Positions 8,434 through 16,247 of a DNA stretch of 64,000 bases are shown in pieces. The notes beneath the pieces are model-generated. The model saw only the letters and a program-made list of their open reading frames with translations. It had not been told where the DNA came from and did not search any database. This stretch comes from CAWEWH01 sp963812775. Its GTDB lineage: Bacteria > Pseudomonadota > Alphaproteobacteria > Rhizobiales > Beijerinckiaceae. Every line of letters begins with the position of its first letter. Position 1 is the stretch's first letter. Position numbers and translations under genes: made by a program. Location of the stretch: the NCBI GenBank assembly GCA_963812775.1, contig CAWEWH010000005.1, forward strand, positions 558,001 to 622,000, read 5' to 3'.

Positions 8434-9458
8434 CTAGGCGAAGTATTCCCTGAATTCCCGTTCTGATTGACTACGGCTGATACCTCCCATCGATCCTCCA
8501 AGCCGGCGCTTTCTTCCAACGCCTATTGGTTCGCTTTCTGCGAGCCATGACCACCTCGTCCCCGGTAGCTTCGTCCAGGCGACGCTTATGCGCCTGCTAT
8601 TCGCTCGCCTCGTCCATTCGATACTGTCGGGGGCTATCCGGCAGTCCCAGCTTGGTTCAGCCTCGAGGGTGGCTAGTGCGGCCAAGACGCGATCGGCATT
8701 CTCGTATCGCTGACTGGGCTCATCATTCATCATCTTTCGAAGGATTCTCCTCCATCGCTTCGGGATATGCGGAAGCCAAGAAAGGGAGTCCGCAAAACCG
8801 CCGTTTGCGATGATGAACCGCGGCGCACTAGAACGCGAATACCATTCACTCCCGTGCAGCAACCGATAAAGCGTCATCCCGAGTGCCCAGATATCGGATC
8901 TCACGCTAGTTCCCCCGCCCCCCAGACTTCGTAGGTAAAATGATCGCGATACCCAGCTTGCGACGCATATCCCAACACGATGTCGTCTGTAACCAATCCG
9001 AAGTCACCGAGTTTCGCTACGCCCCTATCGATGAGCAGATTTCCCGGCTTGATGTCGCGGTGTAGCATGCCTCGCCCATGCAAGGCCTGAAGACCTAAGG
9101 TGATCTGTGTGGCTATCTTTCTGACACCTGCCAAACGCATTGGCCCGTTTTCGAACGCTGCTTGCAAAGAGCCGCCATCGCAGTACTGCATCGCCAGATA
9201 TATGGCGTGGCCATTCTCCTCTTCCACCAGATGGTGGACTCGAACGACGTTTACGTGGTCTGCCTAACTCAGGCGCTGACCTTCCCTGAGAAGGCCCTCT
9301 TTGCGTATCCGCCAATCATCAGCATCTTCGCCAAGTAGTTGGCGAAGAACTTTGACGGCCACTAAGCCGTGAACGGGATCATCTGCGGAAAACACCTCTC
9401 CGAAATGACCGGCGCCAATTCGGCCTCGCAGTTGAAGTCTCGACCTAAGAGGCGACAA
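8434..9458 (-). pseudogene. Ser/Thr protein kinase with C-terminal extension, interrupted
   Basis: A Hanks-type kinase fold is clear: glycine loop GRIGAGHFGEVF, VAVKVL with the ATP lysine, catalytic loop HRDIKPGNLLI, DFGLV and SDIWALGMTLYRLLHG. After the kinase core (about 260 residues) an extra domain of about 80 residues ends SEREFREYFA. Two lesions interrupt it. One is an in-frame TAG at 9266-9264, between REGQRLS and ADHVNVVRVHH, where CAG (Gln) would fit. The other is a one-base loss in the G-rich run at 8911-8923, after which SVRSDIWALG resumes. A TTG at 9458 is the nearest start. The frame stays open upstream with protein-like sequence (APEVARPQWSYWPREGPL) back to about 9518, overlapping the upstream gene. 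It may phosphorylate a partner in the same cassette. Confidence 0.7.
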
Positions 9459-9927
9459 GGGTCCCTCTCGTGGCCAATATGACCATTGCGGCCTCGCGAC
9501 TTCCGGCGCGGAGTTTACCTGATGCTTGCTGCGCCCAAAAGTCGTTGTCTTTCACATACTCGTCGACTTTCCTATTTCCAAACGTTCAACTCATATGAGC
9601 TTTGGCAAGGCATTCTGTCTTCGTGACTCCAGCTAGCGAACACATCACCACGCCGCGCAGCTCAGCTGCTTCTAGATCAGCTTTTTGATTCCCTTTTGCG
9701 AAAGCGCGCTCGCCTTTATGATCGCTCGGGCTATGCAAATTATCACGGGCATAGCCCGCGAGTTGCTGCTGAAGAATCGCGTATGCAGCGGGGCGGTCGG
9801 CGCCAACTTGCAGGGGCCATGATTGATCGCCTTGAATTATGATCGGGCTAGTGTCGTCAGGAATCTCGGCGTCGACCATGGTGATCTTATCGCCGCTGAC
9901 GACGACCCCGAGCCATCTTTCGGGCAT
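9445..9927 (-). pseudogene. RNase H/RuvC-fold-like protein upstream of the kinase, interrupted
   Basis: Reconstructed length is about 160 residues. The ATG at 9927 begins MPERWLGVVVSGDKITMVDA, a first beta-hairpin typical of RuvC/RNase H-like folds. A helix and a second strand IARAIIKASAL follow, then KADLEAAELRGVVMCS and a C-terminal FGNRKVDEYVKDNDFW plus SREAAMVILATRG. Three lesions are present: a one-base shift near 9731-9737, a missing base in the five-T run at 9682-9686, and an in-frame TGA at 9588-9586 where CGA (Arg) would fit. The 3' end overlaps or abuts the kinase start, so the two were probably one transcription unit. I do not recognise the family by name; the fold is inferred from pattern only and catalytic residues are not certain. 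Confidence 0.5.
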
Positions 9928-10049
9928 TCGGCCGCTCCCGCCTTGTCCGTCACGAACCGCCAATCAAAACGGTATCGCGATTCTAAGTTGTGGCGCGAAG
10001 CGCGGGTTGTAGGAAGTCCCAAGCGGAATCCCTGTCCTATCTAGGACAA

Positions 10050-10073
10050 TAGGTCGCGGGAGCCCGCGACCTA
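10050..10073. repeat. perfect hairpin palindrome, 11-bp stem
   Basis: TAGGTCGCGGG (10050-10060) and CCCGCGACCTA (10063-10073) are exact reverse complements separated by two bases. It lies upstream of the island genes and downstream of the HD-domain gene. It may be a terminator for that gene (no T-run follows) or a protein-binding palindrome. Confidence 0.6.
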
Positions 10074-10233
10074 CCCGCTCACCCCTCTCTTCAAGAGCGC
10101 TCGACAGGCAGTGGAAGGGGCCAACGGCTGTCCGTCCATTTGCCCCCGTCAAAAATTTGCCCAGCCGAACCAGATTTTTTTGCTCGCCGGCGCCAGACGA
10201 GATTCCGGCGCGCGCTGCCCGAGTGTCCTGGCC

Positions 10234-10252
10234 GCGGCGGCGCCGACCCACC
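10234..10252. repeat. right copy of the 19-bp direct repeat flanking the island (candidate att site)
   Basis: GCGGCGGCGCCGACCCACC, one mismatch from the copy at 6274-6292. It lies about 16 bp downstream of the HD-domain gene's stop codon, so insertion would not harm that gene. Confidence 0.45.
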
Positions 10253-10267
10253 GGCCCGTCGTCCGGC

Positions 10268-11131
10268 TCAGTCCGCCTCCGCGTCCCCCTTCTCCGGCCC
10301 CATGCTGCGGCGTCCGTGCTCGATCTCGAAGACGTTGCAATAGAGGTTGGCGATCCACTGCCGCCCCTCGATGGTCAGCTCCAGATAGCCGAGGGCGGCG
10401 CCGATGAACGGCTCGACCTTGCTCCAGAAGAAGCGCGGATAATTGTCGGCCACGTCGGCCGGCGTGTGGTAGCCGAGGCGCTCGTTGTGGCCGGTCTCGG
10501 CGAACTCGTGGAACAGGGCGTTGAGCTTGCGCGGATAGAACGGGTCGGCGAGCTGGCCGATGAGGTCGGCGGCGCGCAGCAGTCCCGGCTCCGAGTCGGT
10601 GTCGGCATAGTCGTCGTCGTCCGGCACCGGAAAGCGCGTGAACTCGATGGCCTGGCAGACGCGCTCGGCGTCGATGAAGGCATGCTCGGCGAAACGCTCC
10701 TTGACGAAGATCTTGGATCGCTCGACGTGCCACGGGCTCAGGAACGCATCGGAGGCGCCGCGCGGCAGCGTCACCGTTTCGCCGTTGTCGTTGATGACAT
10801 AGGCGCCGCGCCGGTCGCCCCGGCAGACGCCGCGCATGTAGCCGATGTCGTGCGACAGGGTGGCCACCGTGAAGTGCAGCCAATCCTCGGCGTTGATGCC
10901 GCGCTTGAGTCGCTCGCCCCTGAGGATGTCCTGTCCGACCAGGGTGACCATGGCGGTGTGCTCGGCCGAATGGTAGAGCGCATCGCTCGATCCGATGCGC
11001 TCGAGCACGAGACGCGCCGCCTCACCGATCATCTCGGTGTAGCGCGGCTCCATGCCGCTGAAGGCGCGGCGATAGTTCTCGGCGAGTTGCGCCCCCAATG
11101 CCTCGGCCAGGACTTCCGTCGGGTTGAGCAT
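10268..11131 (-). CDS. HD-domain metal-dependent phosphohydrolase
   Basis: About 287 residues, cytosolic (no signal peptide). The HD signature appears as LYHSAEHTAMVTLVGQDILRG followed by TLSHDIGYMRG, giving the H...HD metal ligands, with a further C-terminal aspartate in LRAADLIGQLAD. HD proteins hydrolyse phosphoesters, often nucleotides or signalling nucleotides; the substrate here is unknown. The ATG at 11131 (MLNPTEVLAEAL) was chosen over the longer in-frame start because the conserved helical part begins there. It is the native gene bordering the island on the right. Confidence 0.8.
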   Translation of the reverse strand: MLNPTEVLAEALGAQLAENYRRAFSGMEPRYTEMIGEAARLVLERIGSSDALYHSAEHTAMVTLVGQDILRGERLKRGINAEDWLHFTVATLSHDIGYMRGVCRGDRRGAYVINDNGETVTLPRGASDAFLSPWHVERSKIFVKERFAEHAFIDAERVCQAIEFTRFPVPDDDDYADTDSEPGLLRAADLIGQLADPFYPRKLNALFHEFAETGHNERLGYHTPADVADNYPRFFWSKVEPFIGAALGYLELTIEGRQWIANLYCNVFEIEHGRRSMGPEKGDAEAD

Positions 11132-11218
11132 GTCGGCCTCCTCGTGCCCCTCGGCAATACCGCCAAATGTTGGCGCGAACGAGCCGGGATTCACCCGAGG
11201 CCGGCGACGCTCTCGCGC

Positions 11219-11611
11219 TCAGCGCTTCTTTGCCGCCGCTTTCGCGCTCTTGCCCTCGGCAACCTCCTTGGCCCGCATTTTCGCGATGCGCGCGATCAGT
11301 CGCACCGGCACCGGTTTTTCGAGCGGGAAACGGACGGTGCCCTTGCTCATCTCATAGGGGGCGAGCTCGGACTTGAACGCGGTCACGACCTTCTCGGTGA
11401 CCGGATAGATCGCGTAATGCTTTTTCCAGCCCGCGAAATAGAGCACGGCGCCGCCCGGCAGCTTGTAGGCCGGAATCTGGTACGAGATCGTCTCCTGCGC
11501 GTCGGGCACCGCCTTGCGAATGGTGCTGCGCACGCGCTCGAGCAGCGCCCGCACCGCTTCGGGCTGGCGGGCGAGATATTGGTCGACGGACGTGAAATCG
11601 GTCTTGGCCAT
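11219..11611 (-). CDS. DUF1801 domain (iron-chaperone-like fold) protein
   Basis: 130 residues from the ATG at 11611: MAKTDFTSVDQYLARQPEAV. The DUF1801/YdhG pattern is clear: RSTIRKAVPDAQETISYQIPAYK, then GAVLYFAGWKKHYAIYP, and a C-terminal GTVRFPLEKPVPVRLIARI. The fold resembles the frataxin-like Fra/YdhG group, whose biochemical role is not settled. The tail SAKAAAKKR is lysine-rich. It ends 88 bp before the HD-domain gene in the same direction, so the pair may be co-transcribed. Confidence 0.85.
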   Translation of the reverse strand: MAKTDFTSVDQYLARQPEAVRALLERVRSTIRKAVPDAQETISYQIPAYKLPGGAVLYFAGWKKHYAIYPVTEKVVTAFKSELAPYEMSKGTVRFPLEKPVPVRLIARIAKMRAKEVAEGKSAKAAAKKR

Positions 11612-11751
11612 TTTGCTTCGGTGCCAAGCAAGGCTTGCGGTGGAAAAGCTCGCGGCCCGCGGCATCATGCGTAATCCAAATGCCCGCGTCACCAGACTTG
11701 TGTCTCGCTCAGGTGCAAGAATTATATCTCTTTCAAAGAATTAATGCTTGA

Positions 11752-11780
11752 CAGAGTTGCCGTATTGGCGTATGGTCAGA
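11752..11780 (+). promoter_or_regulatory. strong sigma-70 type promoter
   Basis: TTGACA at 11752-11757 is a perfect -35 box. After 17 bp follows TATGGT as the -10 box. Such a consensus match is rare in this GC-rich window. It points rightward into the structured tract and the small gene at 12273. Confidence 0.6.
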
Positions 11781-11787
11781 CCATACC
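11771..11787. promoter_or_regulatory. palindromic operator over the -10 box (GntR/FadR-like)
   Basis: GTATGGTCAGACCATAC is a perfect palindrome with a single central A. Its core TGGTCAGACCA matches the TNGTNNNACNA pattern bound by FadR-subfamily GntR regulators. It overlaps the -10 element, so a bound protein would block the promoter. No GntR gene is in the window. Confidence 0.5.
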
Positions 11788-12070
11788 GTCCCCGGAAGGG
11801 CGCGCTCATGAGGCGTCATGGCGGGGCGACGGCAGGAAGGCAACCCACGTGACACGTGGGACGCCGACCTGGGCGTTGCGCCATGCGGCCGGCAACGGAG
11901 GCGTGGCGTAAGGCTAGGCGATGGCCTGGCGAGGGTTCTCGCACCACCCGAGCCAGGCGGCGAAGCTCGAAGCATCATCCGGCATAGCGGCCGGACAGGC
12001 GGTCTCGTCAGCCGCCTGCGGGGGACGCACCTGCCGGGATTGTGAGAGCCATACGGCCGTAACCCATCGC

Positions 12071-12166
12071 GTGCGGGAGGTCCGGGCTTCAAGCACGGAC
12101 GGCTCCTTGAACACAAAACTTTTGAGCGCTCGCGCTGTCCGGCGCGGCGGCTCGGACCTCCCGCAC
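12071..12166. repeat. 14-bp perfect inverted repeat enclosing 68 bp
   Basis: GTGCGGGAGGTCCG (12071-12084) pairs exactly with CGGACCTCCCGCAC (12153-12166). The enclosed 68 bp contain a nested TTCAAG/CTTGAA pair. As RNA this would be one long stem-loop. Confidence 0.65.
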
Positions 12167-12272
12167 GCCCTTCCCTTATCCTCTAGGGATTCTTGGGCGG
12201 CACCGGCTCCCAGGCTTCGGGTTCTCAGGGACCGCGAAAACGACAACGCATGAATGTGAGCCAAGTTTGGAA

Positions 12273-12626
12273 ATGAGGACGCGCGCCGAGACCCAAGCCA
12301 AGGCCCGCCGCTCGTGGCTGGCCCGCCGCGAGCGCACCGCGCGACGGACGCGCGCCGGCAACGCCGACGCGAGGCCCCTCGCCGTCATGATCCGCCTGAT
12401 GCAGCGCTGCTGCGACGTGATCGATGAGGAGGATGGGCGCGGCGCCGCCGCCAGCCGCCGGCGCATCGACGCGGCGCTGAAGACCGCCGCGGCGCTTGCC
12501 CGCAGCGCCGCGCCCTATTTCCATCCGCGCGTCAAGCCGACCGACACCATTCCCGGCCGCGTGACGCACGAGGAGGCGCTGGCGCTGCTCGCCGCGGAAG
12601 ACGCGCTTGCCGTGTTCGACGATTGA
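12273..12626 (+). CDS. small basic hypothetical protein
   Basis: 117 residues from the ATG at 12273 (MRTRAETQAKARRSWLARRE). The N-terminal third is strongly basic. The rest is helical, with RPLAVMIRLMQRCCDVIDEE and the acidic tail HEEALALLAAEDALAVFDD; the middle holds YFHPRVKPTDTIPG. No signal peptide or membrane segment is seen. I do not recognise a family. It is the only plausible gene read from the strong promoter at 11752, with a leader of about 490 nt. A CCCTCCCC repeat follows its stop codon. Confidence 0.55.
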   Translation: MRTRAETQAKARRSWLARRERTARRTRAGNADARPLAVMIRLMQRCCDVIDEEDGRGAAASRRRIDAALKTAAALARSAAPYFHPRVKPTDTIPGRVTHEEALALLAAEDALAVFDD

Positions 12627-12647
12627 CGGGGCGGCGTGACGGGGTCT

Positions 12648-12857
12648 TCACCCTCCCCTTGAGGGGGAGGGTCGATCGCGGCGAGCGCAGCGAAGCGCGA
12701 TCGGGGTGGGGTGAGCTTGCGCGATCTCGACGAAGGCACCCCACCCCGGCTCGAATGCTGCGCATTCTCGCCGACCCTCCCCCGAGCAAGTCGGGCCTGC
12801 CCGACTTGCCCACTATTGTGCCGATGTCGGCTCTGCCGACATCGGATGGGGAGGGTA
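12648..12857. repeat. double CCCTCCCC-family repeat between convergent genes
   Basis: CACCCTCCCCTTGAGGGGGAGG opens the block, followed by GATCGCGGCGAGCGCAGCGAAGCGCGATC and GGGGTGGGG. A second inverted unit contains CACCCCACCCCG and ACCCTCCCCCGAGCAAG, and a hairpin of GATGTCGG...CCGACATC. The block lies between the 12273 gene (plus) and pnp (minus), where it can terminate both. Confidence 0.7.
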
Positions 12858-12872
12858 AAGACGAAGCGGCCC

Positions 12873-15033
<2,161 letters not shown>

Positions 15034-15090
15034 CTTGCGTCTTTCTCATGCGTAATGGGCTTGTGGCCTGACGCCATGAGCAAGACGGCG

Positions 15091-15130
15091 GGATGCTTTC
15101 TGGATAGTGCGCTGGCCCCAAAAAGCATCC
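15091..15130 (-). promoter_or_regulatory. leader hairpin upstream of pnp
   Basis: GGATGCTTT (15091-15099) and AAAGCATCC (15122-15130) form a perfect 9-bp stem in the rpsO-pnp spacer. In enterobacteria hairpins at this position are cut by RNase III and allow PNPase to autoregulate; a similar role is plausible here. Confidence 0.55.
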
Positions 15131-15169
15131 GGCGATCCTGCCATGGCGACCGGCCCAAGCCCCGGACAG

Positions 15170-15191
15170 GGCGTTCGACCATTCGAACGCC
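15170..15191 (-). terminator. compact hairpin in the rpsO-pnp spacer
   Basis: GGCGTTCGA (15170-15178) and TCGAACGCC (15183-15191) pair perfectly around a 4-nt loop. It may be a leaky terminator after rpsO or an RNA-processing site. No T-run follows on the minus strand. Confidence 0.5.
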
Positions 15192-15281
15192 TCAAGACCC
15201 GTGGGGGCGGCCCCTCGCCGCGCTCGCGGGCAGTGCCGGCAACGCGACAATCACCTGATTGCCGGCCGGAAATTGTGCGCC

Positions 15282-15551
15282 TCAGCGGCGGATGCCGAGA
15301 CGCTCGATCAGCGACTTGTAGCGGCCTTCGTCCTTCGACTTCAGGTAATCGAGGAGCGAACGGCGCTGCGAAACCATCTTGAGCAGGCCGCGCCGCGAAT
15401 GGTTGTCCTTGACGTGGCTTTTGAAATGCTCGGTGAGATTGTTGATGCGCTCCGTCAGGATGGCGACCTGAACCTCGGGCGAACCCGTATCCCCGGACTT
15501 TTGCGCATAGTCTTTGAGGAGCGCCTGCTTGCGCTCGGCCGTGATCGACAT
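15282..15551 (-). CDS. rpsO: 30S ribosomal protein S15
   Basis: 89 residues, the exact family length. The conserved signature HFKSHVKDNHSRRGLLKMVSQRR-like region sits at about residues 41-63, followed by LLDYLKS. It binds 16S rRNA early in small-subunit assembly. The ATG at 15551 follows a good AAGGATC ribosome binding site. It is the classical neighbour of pnp and closes the ribosome-maturation part of the operon. Confidence 0.97.
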   Translation of the reverse strand: MSITAERKQALLKDYAQKSGDTGSPEVQVAILTERINNLTEHFKSHVKDNHSRRGLLKMVSQRRSLLDYLKSKDEGRYKSLIERLGIRR

Positions 15552-15699
15552 CGGTGATCCTTCTGCTTGGCTTTCGGCTCGTCGAATTCGGTGTCGTCAA
15601 CGAAGCGAAAGCTTAGGGCGCGAATAGGCCCGGCCGGGATGTCGTCCAGCCGGGTCTTGTGAGCGCCGGTTTTGACCGGCGGGCGCTATATGCACGAAA

Positions 15700-15783
15700 C
15701 CGGCTGCTTTGGCTACCAGCCGGACGGCGGAAGACTGATGGCAGAAATTCCGTCGTCCGTCGTCCGATATCTGGCGTTCGCCT
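15700..15783. repeat. GACGGAC/GTCCGTC-type intergenic repeat
   Basis: Contains TCCGTCGTCCGTCGTCCG. Related blocks rich in GACGACGGACAAC or GTCGTCCGTC occur at 20048-20118, 36845-36905 and 42325-42389, each directly beside a stop codon. They look like a second dispersed intergenic repeat family. Confidence 0.45.
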
Positions 15784-16074
15784 TCAGAAACAGGCGATGA
15801 ACTCGCGGAAAACCCAGCCCTCGCGACCGGTGCCGGCGCCGCTCACCACGGTCACCCGGGCCCACGATCGGCCGCGATCATCAACGGTCTGCTCCAGGAT
15901 CTGCACCGTCTGCCGGTTGGCCAAGGTGCCGATGATGGTGCCCATCGGGCTCGAGCGCAGATTGAGCGGCGTCGTCGACGGGTCGTTGACGAGGCAGCGG
16001 CTCGACGGCTGCTGCGCGGCCGCCGGGGCGATCGTCGCAATGACGACGAAGGCGACGGTGATGAATGTTCTCAA
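15784..16074 (-). CDS. secreted small SH3-like domain protein
   Basis: 96 residues from a TTG at 16074. The N-terminus LRTFITVAFVVIATIAPAAA is a signal peptide with an AAA-Q cleavage site. The mature part is a bacterial SH3 (SH3b) module: LNLRSSPMGTIIGTLANRQT, VQILEQTVDDRGRSWARVTV and a final GREGWVFREFIACF. Two cysteines (one near the mature N-terminus, one near the C-terminus) could form a disulfide. SH3b domains in periplasmic proteins usually bind peptides or cell wall. There is no ATG nearby in the frame, so the start is the least certain part. Confidence 0.65.
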   Translation of the reverse strand: MRTFITVAFVVIATIAPAAAQQPSSRCLVNDPSTTPLNLRSSPMGTIIGTLANRQTVQILEQTVDDRGRSWARVTVVSGAGTGREGWVFREFIACF

Positions 16075-16092
16075 GATTGCAGGCCGGCGTTG

Positions 16093-16221
16093 ATCCTCCC
16101 CCTCAAGGGGGAGGTGGCCGCGCGAAGCGCGGCCGGAGGGGGTCGCATTTTTCGGCCGCACGCGACCCCACCCGTCGCGCCGCAGGGGCGGCGCGCCACC
16201 CTCCCCTGAAGGGGAGGGATC
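16093..16221. repeat. CCCTCCCC-family repeat pair
   Basis: CTCCCCCTCAAGGGGGAG and the hairpin CCGCGCGAAGCGCGG are followed by GAGGGGGTCGC. After a spacer an inverted unit reads GGGTCGCGGCGCGC-like modules ending CTCCCCTGAAGGGGAG. It lies between the alpha/beta hydrolase gene and the SH3b gene. Confidence 0.65.
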
Positions 16222-16247
16222 AAGGTCCGAGGCGTTTGAAGCCCAAT

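Larger units (their letters stand above)
6293..10233. mobile_element. AT-richer genomic island with kinase, RuvC-like and OLD-nuclease genes
   Basis: Base composition falls visibly (near 50% GC by eye against nearly 70% in flanking genes) between pyrE and the HD-domain gene. All recognisable genes in it are on the minus strand and of a type common in defence islands: an RNase H/RuvC-like protein (9445-9927), a Ser/Thr kinase (8434-9458) and an OLD-type ATPase with TOPRIM (6323-7981). A 19-bp direct repeat with one mismatch brackets the segment. No transposase or integrase is present. All three genes carry frame breaks, and two carry in-frame stops. Confidence 0.6.
9928..10267. other. 340-bp gap at the right edge of the island
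   Basis: Non-coding as far as I can see. It holds a near-perfect palindrome at 10050-10073, a T-rich stretch CAGATTTTTTTGCTCG near 10180, and the right copy of the 19-bp direct repeat (10234-10252). Composition switches from AT-rich to GC-rich within it. The promoter for the island genes should be here, but no clear minus-strand -35/-10 pair stands out. Confidence 0.5.
11612..12272. other. 661-bp non-coding, highly structured tract (candidate RNA locus)
   Basis: No frame here has a homologue I recognise, and frames on both strands give improbable Arg/Pro/Ser-rich peptides. The plus strand carries a strong promoter (11752-11780), a palindrome over its -10 box, and several hairpins: CCCACGTGACACGTGGG, CAGGCGG...CCGCCTG (11997-12018) and a 14-bp perfect inverted repeat (12071-12084 with 12153-12166). 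This combination suits a structured RNA or a long regulatory leader for the gene at 12273. I tested it by eye against RNase P, tmRNA and SRP RNA landmarks and found none. Confidence 0.5.

Noticed and set aside
8026..8519. Short minus-strand frames between kinase and OLD nuclease
   Set aside because: They read through several frames without domain-like sequence or ribosome sites. The kinase has a natural-looking end at 8434, so the continuation is probably fortuitous.
11921..12264. Overlapping frames of about 110 codons on both strands in the structured tract
   Set aside because: Both give Arg/Ser/Pro-rich peptides without start signals, and the inverted repeat runs through them; a non-coding RNA explains the region better.
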